Positions 19,987-27,685 of a DNA stretch of 64,000 nt are shown here, piece by piece. Within the stretch, counting starts at the first letter, position 1; each line of letters begins with the position of its first letter. The notes below the pieces were generated by a model. The model had not been told where the DNA came from. It saw only the letters and a program-made list of their open reading frames with translations, and searched no databases. Source of the DNA: Flavobacteriaceae bacterium PS02336 (lineage in GTDB: Bacteria; Bacteroidota; Bacteroidia; Flavobacteriales; Flavobacteriaceae); contig JASCOF010000005.1 of the NCBI GenBank assembly GCA_029960065.1, positions 186,001 to 250,000 of the forward strand. The letters are read 5' to 3'. A program made the position numbers and the translations under genes.

Positions 19987-21525
19987 ATGGCAAAACAAGA
20001 AGATATATTTAAGAATGTGGTTTCGCACGCAAAAGAGTACGGGTTTATTTTTCCGTCAAGCGAAGTTTACGACGGATTGAGTGCTGTCTACGATTATGCA
20101 CAAAATGGAGTCGAGTTAAAAAAGAATATCCGTGAATATTGGTGGAAATCAATGGTTCAGATGAATGAAAATATCGTCGGCCTTGATGCTGCAATATTGA
20201 TGCATCCAACAACTTGGAAAGCTTCAGGCCACGTTGATGCATTTAATGATCCATTAATTGATAATAAAGATTCTAAAAAAAGATATAGAGCTGACGTTTT
20301 AGTTGAGGAATTCGCTGAAAAGATTAATCAAAAAGCTCAAAAAGAAATCGAAAAAGCAAAAGCTCGTTTTGGTGATGCTTTTGATGAAGAAGAATTTATT
20401 ACAACAAATGCACGCGTTGTAGAATATCTTTCAAAGAGAAAAGAAATTCTGGAAAGGCTTGCAAAAGGTATGACTGATGATCTTCAAGACGTGAAAGCGT
20501 TAATTGAAGAATTAGGAATTGCCGATCCAGAAACGGGTTCTAAAAACTGGACTGATGTAAAACAGTTCAACTTAATGTTTGGAACTAAACTTGGAGCTTC
20601 TGCAGAATCTGCAATGGATTTATATTTACGTCCGGAAACGGCGCAAGGTATTTTCGTAAACTTTTTAAACGTTCAGAAATCGGGCCGTATGAAAGTTCCT
20701 TTTGGAATTGCTCAAACGGGTAAAGCGTTCAGAAACGAAATTGTTGCAAGACAATTTATTTTCCGTATGCGTGAATTCGAACAAATGGAGATGCAATTTT
20801 TTGTTCGTCCAGGAGAAGAAATGAAATGGTACCACCATTGGAAAGAAACACGTTTAAAATGGCATTTATCTTTAGGATTAGGAAAAGAAAATTACCGTTT
20901 TCACGATCACGAGAAATTAGCTCACTACGCAAATGCAGCAGCTGATATCGAATTCAATTTCCCATTCGGATTTAAAGAATTGGAAGGAATTCACTCTCGT
21001 ACCGATTTCGACTTAAAAGCACACGAAGAATATTCTGGAAGAAAATTACAATATTTTGATCCAGAATTAAATGAAAACTATGTTCCTTACGTAGTAGAAA
21101 CTTCAGTTGGTTTAGATCGTATGTTCCTAGCTGTTTTCGCTACTTCATTAAAAGAAGAAACATTAGAAGACGGTTCTACAAGAACAGTTTTACAATTGCC
21201 AGCAGTTTTAGCGCCAACTAAAGCAGCGGTTTTACCATTAGTTAAAAAAGATGGTTTGCCAGAAGTTTCAAGAAAAATCATTGAAGATTTGAAATGGGAT
21301 TTCAATGTTGCTTATGATGAAAAAGATGCTGTAGGACGCCGTTATAGAAGACAAGATGCTTTAGGAACGCCTTTCTGTATTACAGTAGATCATCAGACAC
21401 TTGAAGACGAAACAGTAACAATTCGTCATAGAGATACAATGAAACAAGATCGTGTAAAAATTACTGAATTAAGAGGTATTATCGAAAACGAAGTTTCGAT
21501 GAAAAACTGGTTAATGAAAATGTAA
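19987..21525 (+). CDS. glyQS: Glycyl-tRNA synthetase (alpha2 type)
   Basis: 512 residues. This is the single-chain dimeric class II enzyme that charges tRNA-Gly, as used in Bacteroidota. Recognisable class II elements are RPETAQGIFVNF, GIAQTGKAFRNEI and FRMREFEQMEMQFF (motif 2 region), and the motif 3 segment TSVGLDRMFLAVF. The C-terminal anticodon-binding domain contains AVLPLVKKDGLPE and YRRQDALGTPFCITVD. It is complete, with an ATG start. It is followed by its own terminator, so it appears to be a single-gene unit. Some databases call the gene glyS. Confidence 0.96.
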   Translation: MAKQEDIFKNVVSHAKEYGFIFPSSEVYDGLSAVYDYAQNGVELKKNIREYWWKSMVQMNENIVGLDAAILMHPTTWKASGHVDAFNDPLIDNKDSKKRYRADVLVEEFAEKINQKAQKEIEKAKARFGDAFDEEEFITTNARVVEYLSKRKEILERLAKGMTDDLQDVKALIEELGIADPETGSKNWTDVKQFNLMFGTKLGASAESAMDLYLRPETAQGIFVNFLNVQKSGRMKVPFGIAQTGKAFRNEIVARQFIFRMREFEQMEMQFFVRPGEEMKWYHHWKETRLKWHLSLGLGKENYRFHDHEKLAHYANAAADIEFNFPFGFKELEGIHSRTDFDLKAHEEYSGRKLQYFDPELNENYVPYVVETSVGLDRMFLAVFATSLKEETLEDGSTRTVLQLPAVLAPTKAAVLPLVKKDGLPEVSRKIIEDLKWDFNVAYDEKDAVGRRYRRQDALGTPFCITVDHQTLEDETVTIRHRDTMKQDRVKITELRGIIENEVSMKNWLMKM

Positions 21526-21546
21526 TCTTTACAACTTATAGTATTG

Positions 21547-21579
21547 ATCCCAAATTCCGTAAAGGAGTTTGGGATTTTT
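21547..21579 (+). terminator. Rho-independent terminator after glyQS
   Basis: Stem ATCCCAAA (inner TCC) with AGGAGTTTGGGAT, short loop GTAA, then T-rich sequence. Confidence 0.8.
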
Positions 21580-21793
21580 GATTTTTAAAAAGAGGTATTT
21601 TATCGATGTTTTTTGCATTTCATCTTTATGTATCAACATTTCAATGTAATGTGTTAACAATGAAATGTTTAAAAATCTAAAATCCGTAATTTTAAATGCG
21701 GAAAAATGCCAAAACCAAATTTTTTCGTAAAAATCAAATTAAAACTATTTTTTGATTGTGATTGTGAAGTGAGAAAAGCAACAAAACCAAAAA

Positions 21794-22612
21794 TTGAAAA
21801 AGTACTCGTATATTATTATTGATGATGATGCTGAAAGTATTTTGAAGACCCAAACAACCGCTGCAGGTTTTTCAGAATTATCTTTTACGGCTTCGGCATC
21901 AAATTTTCATGAAGGCTTAAATTTGGTTTTAGAACATAAACCGGCTTTGGTTTTTCTGGAAATTGATCCTAAAAACAAGGCGAGTGAATTGTCTCTAGCT
22001 TTTATCAGTGAATTGCACCGTTTCTTTCAGGAAATCCCCAAAATTATTATTACTACAAATACAAAAGAGAAAGCTTTTGATGCTATCCAATATGGTGTAT
22101 TCGATTATCTTTTAAAACCAATTGCGCATGTCGATCTTCTAAAAACAGTTTTGAAGCTTAAAAAAGCAAATTTAGAAGCAAAATCAGCGCCTTTAAAAGA
22201 AGAACCAACTTCAATTGTAATAGATAATGTAAACAACGTAACGATTCCTCAAAACATAGAGAAACCGCTAACGATCTGCATAAAATCGTATGGTGATTAT
22301 CGCTATTTAAATGCATCCGATATTTGTTATTTTCAAGCCGATAACAATTCGACCGATATTTATTTGAATACTGGCGAAATGATTACGGCATTTAAAACGT
22401 TAAAGCATTTTGAGAGTGTTTTGACCTATCCTTTCATCCGAATTCATAATAGTTACGTAATTAATCGTAATTATATTGCAAGAATTCATAGCGGAAACTC
22501 AATCTGTTACATAAAAAACTCCTCTAAGAAAATCCCTTTTTCTAAAACCTATAAAGCAAACGTGGACTCCATAATTGCTGATTTTGCTGCAGGAAATTAC
22601 TTAGAAATCTAA
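21794..22612 (+). CDS. LytTR response regulator with Glu in place of the phospho-Asp
   Basis: 272 residues from a TTG start; no in-frame ATG is available near it. The N-terminal receiver domain (about 4-120) has the acidic pocket D10-D12, the conserved Thr (T87/T88) and Lys108 (LLKPI). The usual phospho-acceptor position is E56 (LVFLEIDP instead of LVFLDIxxP). The C-terminal LytTR DNA-binding domain spans about 165-268 (IKSYGDYRYLNASDICYFQA, FIRIHNSYVINRNYIARI). A missing Asp suggests phosphorylation-independent or constitutive activity. No kinase directly precedes it. The next gene is a small exported peptide, then a kinase/regulator pair. Confidence 0.87.
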   Translation: MKKYSYIIIDDDAESILKTQTTAAGFSELSFTASASNFHEGLNLVLEHKPALVFLEIDPKNKASELSLAFISELHRFFQEIPKIIITTNTKEKAFDAIQYGVFDYLLKPIAHVDLLKTVLKLKKANLEAKSAPLKEEPTSIVIDNVNNVTIPQNIEKPLTICIKSYGDYRYLNASDICYFQADNNSTDIYLNTGEMITAFKTLKHFESVLTYPFIRIHNSYVINRNYIARIHSGNSICYIKNSSKKIPFSKTYKANVDSIIADFAAGNYLEI

Positions 22613-22791
22613 AAACCAGACGTTTACACGAATTTGCTATCCATTGACTATCAATTGGGTATGATCTACCATAAACTCAATTTTTCATGTAAATTTTTTT
22701 TGATACTCGTGTTAGTTTTACACCATGATTCGCAGCAAACAGCAGTCATTCTCCAAAAAAATAAACTAAAAATTTTAAACCCCCTCAGGTC

Positions 22792-23037
22792 ATGAAAAAA
22801 ACAGCTTTGACATTCGGATTATTCTCATTAGTAATGGTTGCAACTTCTTTTGCTAATCCTACAACTCCAAGTATCTCTAACGAACAATCAGGTATCGTTC
22901 CTCCATATGGTTCTGATGCAGGACACACTAGAAAACAAGATTTTCATGCAACAGAAAGTAGATTTGAAATTAAAAGTAATCAATCAAACTTTTCTGATGT
23001 TAATCAATCTCTTGGAGGAAACAAGAAATTAGATTAA
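22792..23037 (+). CDS. 81-residue exported peptide of unknown function
   Basis: The sequence has a clear signal peptide (MKKTALTFGLFSLVMVATSFA, predicted cleavage before N22), leaving a mature chain of about 60 polar residues. It has no cysteines, contains PPYGSDAGHT and ends SLGGNKKLD. No family is recognised. Codon use and the exact fit of ATG, signal peptide and stop before a strong terminator make it a likely real gene. It lies between a LytTR regulator and a sensor kinase. That invites a signal-peptide role, but nothing in the sequence proves it. Confidence 0.65.
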   Translation: MKKTALTFGLFSLVMVATSFANPTTPSISNEQSGIVPPYGSDAGHTRKQDFHATESRFEIKSNQSNFSDVNQSLGGNKKLD

Positions 23038-23061
23038 TTAGTAAAATCAAAAAAAATATAA

Positions 23062-23095
23062 AAAAAAGCTGTCAAATTTTTGACAGCTTTTTTTT
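23062..23095 (+). terminator. Rho-independent terminator
   Basis: Near-perfect stem (AAAAAGCTGTCAAA with TTTTTGACAGCTTTTT) and a long T run, directly after the small exported peptide gene. Confidence 0.92.
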
Positions 23096-23111
23096 ATGTC
23101 TTTAGTTTTAG

Positions 23112-23119
23112 TATTTTTG
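23112..23119 (+). promoter_or_regulatory. Candidate -7 box for the sensor kinase operon
   Basis: TATTTTTG, an exact TAnnTTTG match, 19 bases before the TTG start of the kinase gene and just after the preceding terminator. Confidence 0.5.
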
Positions 23120-23138
23120 GTAAAATTCGCAACTTCTA

Positions 23139-25193
23139 TTGAAAAGAAAATACCAAATAGTATTGTTTTTATTGTTGTTTCTTTCTGCTTGTAATAAGAA
23201 GAAAACTTCCTATGAAATATCTTCACCAAAGGATAGCCTTCCTATTTATCTAACTTTAGCTAATGATATCGATTTAAGTTATGAATTGAAACAGGAAAAT
23301 GCAAAAAAAGCATTTTCGATCGTTATCAATCAGCAAAATGACTCTCTAAATAGAGTTAATTTATTTAAAATTGCTAATAGATATTATAATATGAGTGATT
23401 TTAAATCATACAATCAAATATCAAAATTAGTTTTAGATAGATCAATAATTGCAAAAGATTCAATAAGTATTGCTAAAGCCTATTCGTATTTAGGAGATTA
23501 TTATAGTTCTAAGATGGTTTCTGATAGCGCATATAGAAATTATTTTCAAGCTCAAAAAATTTATACTCAAATTAATGACGATCTTAATCTAGCAAAAACC
23601 TTAATAAATAAGGCTACGCTGCAATTTAATGAAGGTGATTTTTTTGAAAGTGAAATAGCAGTGTTTAAAGCTCTAGAGATATTGAATCGTGAAAAAAATG
23701 TAAATGATAAGCTTTATGATTGTTATAATCTGCTCGGGATTCTTTATAATGAAAGGGAAGAATTTGATAAGGCTCTCGAATATCAAAGTAAAGCATTAAA
23801 TGCATTAAATGATAAATCAATTCCTTCAGAACTTCAATTAAGAGCAAAATCTTTAAACAATATAGGATTTATTTATATCAATAAAAACGATTATAAAAAA
23901 GCGATACCTTATTTTGAAAGAGGATTAAAGGAAAACAATCTATATAAAGAAAAAACCAATTTATATGCCATGTTATTGGATAACTTGGGCTATGCTAAAT
24001 TTAAGTCAGGAAGGGTAGACGGGCTTCCAGATGATTTTTATAGATCTTTAAGAATTAGAGACAGTTTAGGGTTAAAAATGACAATGATTGCCAATCAAAT
24101 TCATTTATCTGAATATTATGCATCTAAAAAGGATACGATTAAAGCAATACAACTTGCAAAAGAAGCATTATCGGTTTCTCGCTCTTCTGAGAAATTAAAC
24201 AACACATTGGGTGCATTAAAGCAAATCGCGATTGTTGATCCAAAAAATGCTTCGATTTATTCAAGAGAATATATTCAGCTGAACGATAAACTACTGAAAG
24301 CAGAGCGAAAAATGGGAGAAAAATTCTCTCGCATCGAATACGAAACCAATGAGATTAAAGATGAAAATTCCAATCTTCAGGAAAAAAATAAAACTTTGGT
24401 TTATGTCTTTAGTATTTGTACATTGCTCGGGTTGTTTTTTTATGTTTACAAAACCCAGCAGGCCAAAAATCGCGAATTACTTTTTAAACAGCAGCAACAG
24501 ATTGCAAATGAAGATATTTACAATTTGATGATTTCACAGCAAAATGAAATTGAACTGACTAGGATAAAAGAAAAGAAAAGAGTGGCGCAGGAGCTGCACG
24601 ATGGCGTTTTAGGACGTATGTTTGGAATCAGAATTAGTTTAGACGGTTTAGATAAAGTAGATGAAGCCGAAGCAAGTTCTAAAAGAAAAAAGTATCTAAC
24701 AGAACTTAAAAATATCGAACAGGATATTCGAGAAATTTCTCACGATTTAAACAGGGAGAAGTCAGAATTAATTAATAATTTTGTTTTAATTCTAAATAAA
24801 CTATTTGAAAATCAGATAAATACATTTAGTTCAAAACTAATTACGAATTTTGATACTGAGATAAAATGGGAATTAATTAGTAATATTGTCAAAATCAATT
24901 TGTATCGAATTATTCAAGAAGGACTTCAAAATTGTAATAAGTATGCCAAGGCAGATATTATAAAAGTAGAGTTTAAGAATGAAAATGATCATTTGGTTTT
25001 AAAAATAGAAGATGACGGAATTGGGTTTAATACCAAAAGAACCAAAAACGGAATTGGTCTGCATAATATTGAATATAGAGCAGCAGAATGTAAGGGTACA
25101 GTTACTATAAAATCTGCCAAAGGAGAAGGAACAACTTTAATTGTAAAAATCCCAATAGACCCTAATAATAACCTGCATAATAATGACATTTGA
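23139..25193 (+). CDS. TPR lipoprotein sensor histidine kinase (HisKA_3 type)
   Basis: 684 residues from a TTG start that yields a lipoprotein signal (LFLSAC, lipid Cys18, then NKKK with no acidic surface-export signal). Residues of about 40-375 are tetratricopeptide-like repeats (YNLLGILYNEREEFDKALEY, SLNNIGFIYINKNDYKKAIPYF) and should face the periplasm. A transmembrane helix lies at about 417-436. Inside the cell is a NarX/DesK-like core: H487 in QELHDGVLGRMFG is the phospho-accepting His, and the HATPase shows NCNKYAKA, DDGIGF and GIGLHNI. It overlaps the next gene by 11 bp, so the two are translationally coupled and are a cognate pair. The signal is unknown. Confidence 0.9.
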   Translation: MKRKYQIVLFLLLFLSACNKKKTSYEISSPKDSLPIYLTLANDIDLSYELKQENAKKAFSIVINQQNDSLNRVNLFKIANRYYNMSDFKSYNQISKLVLDRSIIAKDSISIAKAYSYLGDYYSSKMVSDSAYRNYFQAQKIYTQINDDLNLAKTLINKATLQFNEGDFFESEIAVFKALEILNREKNVNDKLYDCYNLLGILYNEREEFDKALEYQSKALNALNDKSIPSELQLRAKSLNNIGFIYINKNDYKKAIPYFERGLKENNLYKEKTNLYAMLLDNLGYAKFKSGRVDGLPDDFYRSLRIRDSLGLKMTMIANQIHLSEYYASKKDTIKAIQLAKEALSVSRSSEKLNNTLGALKQIAIVDPKNASIYSREYIQLNDKLLKAERKMGEKFSRIEYETNEIKDENSNLQEKNKTLVYVFSICTLLGLFFYVYKTQQAKNRELLFKQQQQIANEDIYNLMISQQNEIELTRIKEKKRVAQELHDGVLGRMFGIRISLDGLDKVDEAEASSKRKKYLTELKNIEQDIREISHDLNREKSELINNFVLILNKLFENQINTFSSKLITNFDTEIKWELISNIVKINLYRIIQEGLQNCNKYAKADIIKVEFKNENDHLVLKIEDDGIGFNTKRTKNGIGLHNIEYRAAECKGTVTIKSAKGEGTTLIVKIPIDPNNNLHNNDI

Positions 25194-25881
25194 TTTAACA
25201 GCTCCAGTTCCGCAATTAGTTAAAAAAAATATCTTAATAGTAGATGACCATCCATTTATTATTGAAGGATATAAAAATGCGATAACTCGTTATAATCCAA
25301 AGCAGTATGAGTTTTTAATTTCGCAAGCGCATGATTGTAGGTCGGCTTATGACATAATTGAAAATGCTAACACGGCAACATTTGATATTGCTTTTTTGGA
25401 TATCAGCATGCCTGCTTATGAAGAAAAAGAGATTTTTTCAGGCGAAGATTTAGCAAAACTGCTCCTTGTTAAAATGCCTTCCTGCAAGATTATTTTATTG
25501 ACAATGTATACTGAACTTCTAAAAATTAAAACGATTATTAGAACAATTCAGCCAAATGGATTAATCATTAAAAATGACCTTACTTTTGATGAATTGCTTT
25601 CTGCTTTCGATAAGGTAATGAAAAATGAAAAGTACTACAGTCAGTCTGTAGTGAAAATGCTGAACCAGACTACACATAATGCAATAGAAATTGATCAATA
25701 TGACAAACAGATATTGATTAATATGTCAAAAGGGGTTTCTGTAACGGAGATGCTTCAGAATGTACCGATTTCTCTAAATGCAATTGATAAAAGAAAAAAA
25801 CACCTAAAAGAACTATTAAAAATCAGAAGCGGTTCTGATGAGGATTTAATAAGAGAAGCAAAAAGTAAAGGGCTATTTTAG
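25183..25881 (+). CDS. Response regulator, partner of the TPR kinase
   Basis: 232 residues. The receiver domain (15-140) is intact: D21/D22, phospho-acceptor D73 (FLDISMP), T107 and K130. The C-terminal 60-70 residues (YDKQILINMSKGVSVTEMLQNVP ... SLNAIDKRKKHLKELLKI) fit a LuxR/NarL-like helix-turn-helix, though they are divergent. It overlaps the kinase gene by 11 bp (ATG inside the kinase 3' end) and is followed by a hairpin. Targets are unknown. Confidence 0.88.
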   Translation: MTFDLTAPVPQLVKKNILIVDDHPFIIEGYKNAITRYNPKQYEFLISQAHDCRSAYDIIENANTATFDIAFLDISMPAYEEKEIFSGEDLAKLLLVKMPSCKIILLTMYTELLKIKTIIRTIQPNGLIIKNDLTFDELLSAFDKVMKNEKYYSQSVVKMLNQTTHNAIEIDQYDKQILINMSKGVSVTEMLQNVPISLNAIDKRKKHLKELLKIRSGSDEDLIREAKSKGLF

Positions 25882-25896
25882 AAGTGAAATTCCAAT

Positions 25897-25946
25897 AAAA
25901 AAATTCCAAATTCCAATAATCATCAGCATTGGAATTTGGAATTTTT
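25897..25946. terminator. Hairpin between convergent genes
   Basis: A perfect 19-bp stem (left arm AAAAATTCCAAATTCCAAT) with a 10-nt loop, flanked by A and T tracts. It follows the response regulator and could also serve thiL from the other side. Confidence 0.75.
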
Positions 25947-25984
25947 GTTATTGAGATTTTTAAAACGAAACTTTAAAAAATACT

Positions 25985-26007
25985 TAACAGGTTTGAAAAA
26001 CCTGTTA
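25985..26007. repeat. Short palindrome, AACCTGTTA type
   Basis: Arms TAACAGGTT and AACCTGTTA with a 5-nt loop. It shares the core ACAGGTTT/AAACCTGT with the longer palindrome at 52351-52385, so both may belong to one dispersed repeat family. It also lies just past the thiL stop codon and could aid termination. Confidence 0.5.
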
Positions 26008-26040
26008 GGATATACTGAATACTGAGACTGAAAACTTAAA

Positions 26041-27087
26041 TTACTCCGTCAAAGCGTCCCATCCACGTGCTTTTAAAGGAATTTTTGTGTTAGCACGAGT
26101 TACAAGATGTATTCCTTCATTTTCTTCTGCCATGTGTCCGATAACAGAAAAATTAGGATTGCCTTTTATTTTATCAAAATCATTAATATCAATTGTAAAT
26201 AGAAGTTCATAATCTTCGCCGCCGTTAATAGCAACCGTGGTACTGTCGATATTAAATTCTTCGCAGGTAGAAATAAACTGAGGATCTAAAGGCAGTTTGT
26301 CTTCATATAAATTACAGCCTACTTTTGATTGTTTACAGATATGAATAATTTCAGAAGATAATCCGTCTGAAATATCAATCATTGCAGTGGGTTTAATATC
26401 TAAAGCATGAAGTAAAGTACGAACATCTTTTCGTGCTTCTGGTTTTAACTGACGTTCCACCAAATAAGTATAAGGATCTAAATCTGGCTGATTGTTCGGA
26501 TTAACTTGGAAGACTTGTTTTTCGCGTTCCAAAACCTGCAATCCCATATAGGCAGCACCAAGATCACCCGTTACAACTAATAAATCAGTCTGTTTAGCCC
26601 CATTTCTGTAAACCAATTCATTTTCATCAGCTTCACCGATTGCCGTAATACTAATAATTAAACCTTTTTGAGATGAGGTTGTGTCGCCGCCAATTACGTC
26701 AACTTTATATTCTTTTGCAGCATGTGTAATTCCTGCAAATAATTCTTCTAATGCTTCCAGCGGAAAACGGTTTGAAACGGCTACCGAAACTGTAATTTGT
26801 GTTGGTTTCGCATTCATGGCGCAGATATCGGAAACATTTACGACAACCGCTTTGTAACCTAGATGTTTCAAAGGCATGTAAGCCAAATCAAAGTGAACTC
26901 CTTCAATCAATAAATCTGTAGAAACTACTACTTTTTTGTCTTTAAAATCAAGAACCGCCGCATCATCTCCAATACTTTTTAGAGTAGACTCTTGAGTAAC
27001 GTCAAAATTTTTGGTTAAATGTTCAATTAAGCCAAATTCACCCAGCTGTGCTATACTAGTTCTTTGTTGATTTTTATCTTCTATCAT
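26041..27087 (-). CDS. thiL: Thiamine-monophosphate kinase
   Basis: Phosphorylates thiamine monophosphate to the active diphosphate cofactor; cytoplasmic. The family signatures are GDDAAVLDF (40-48), STDLLIEGVHFD, VNVSDICAMNAKP, VIGGDTTSS, VTGDLGAAYMGL, MIDISDGLSSE and INGGEDYELLFT, in the usual order. At 348 residues it is full length for a PurM-fold ThiL. No other thiamine gene is adjacent. A -7-like box inside a TTTG-rich repeat lies 30 bases before the start. Confidence 0.96.
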   Translation of the reverse strand: MIEDKNQQRTSIAQLGEFGLIEHLTKNFDVTQESTLKSIGDDAAVLDFKDKKVVVSTDLLIEGVHFDLAYMPLKHLGYKAVVVNVSDICAMNAKPTQITVSVAVSNRFPLEALEELFAGITHAAKEYKVDVIGGDTTSSQKGLIISITAIGEADENELVYRNGAKQTDLLVVTGDLGAAYMGLQVLEREKQVFQVNPNNQPDLDPYTYLVERQLKPEARKDVRTLLHALDIKPTAMIDISDGLSSEIIHICKQSKVGCNLYEDKLPLDPQFISTCEEFNIDSTTVAINGGEDYELLFTIDINDFDKIKGNPNFSVIGHMAEENEGIHLVTRANTKIPLKARGWDALTE

Positions 27088-27093
27088 TTTTTC

Positions 27094-27130
27094 TAAGGTA
27101 CAAAGGTTTTAAGGTGCAAAGGTACAAAGT
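27094..27130 (-). repeat. CTTTG-rich short repeat before thiL
   Basis: On the minus strand the leader reads as repeated ACCTTTGnA words (ACTTTGTACCTTTGCACC, then AACCTTTGTACC). The same kind of sequence precedes the genes starting at 34054 and 63607. Confidence 0.55.
27117..27124 (-). promoter_or_regulatory. Candidate -7 box for thiL
   Basis: TACCTTTG on the minus strand, an exact TAnnTTTG match followed by C, inside the CTTTG-rich repeat. Confidence 0.45.
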
Positions 27131-27241
27131 TGAGATTTGAATAACTATAAACGATGTTCGATTATTGATTTAGAGTAGAAAGATTTAGCTTTTTGATTGT
27201 ATTATTCTGCTTTTGCTGAAATGAAGTTTATTAAACTTAGA

Positions 27242-27517
27242 TTAAAATATCAAAATGAGTAAAATTATTAAAATAGCAAAATGGATTATTAACGAACCTA
27301 AATGTTCATTATTTATGAATGTTTTTATCAAATTGACTATTGCAAAAATTCCAACTATAAATGGTGCTAACAAAATTAATACTGCATTTGGACCTGGTGC
27401 GCACATTCCACTCGGAAGAATATAAAAAAAGATTACTGCGATTAAGATGTAGATTAAATAAAATGCCAGGGTTTTTAAAATATTTTTTTGCTTGGCAGTT
27501 TGGGGTTTAAAAATCAT
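27242..27517 (-). CDS. Small membrane protein, unknown function
   Basis: 91 residues with three hydrophobic helices (about 14-34, 40-62, 72-90). It contains YILPSGMCAPGPNAVLILL and ends in an isoleucine/leucine-rich tail. No family is recognised. It lies alone between thiL and the large T9SS type-B gene. Its length and hydrophobic pattern support a real gene, but in AT-rich DNA hydrophobic ORFs can arise by chance. Confidence 0.5.
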   Translation of the reverse strand: MIFKPQTAKQKNILKTLAFYLIYILIAVIFFYILPSGMCAPGPNAVLILLAPFIVGIFAIVNLIKTFINNEHLGSLIIHFAILIILLILIF

Positions 27518-27685
27518 TATTTAAGTATAGTTAGTTTAAAAATGTGTTTTTAGTTCTGATATTTAATTTGTTATTAGTGTTAAGGTTGTAAAAATAATGT
27601 TCAGAAATAAGATTTTTACTTTAGTAAATTTACAAAGTTGATGATTGAATAACTATTAACAAAGTTTTTTTTCTCCTTTTGAAAA

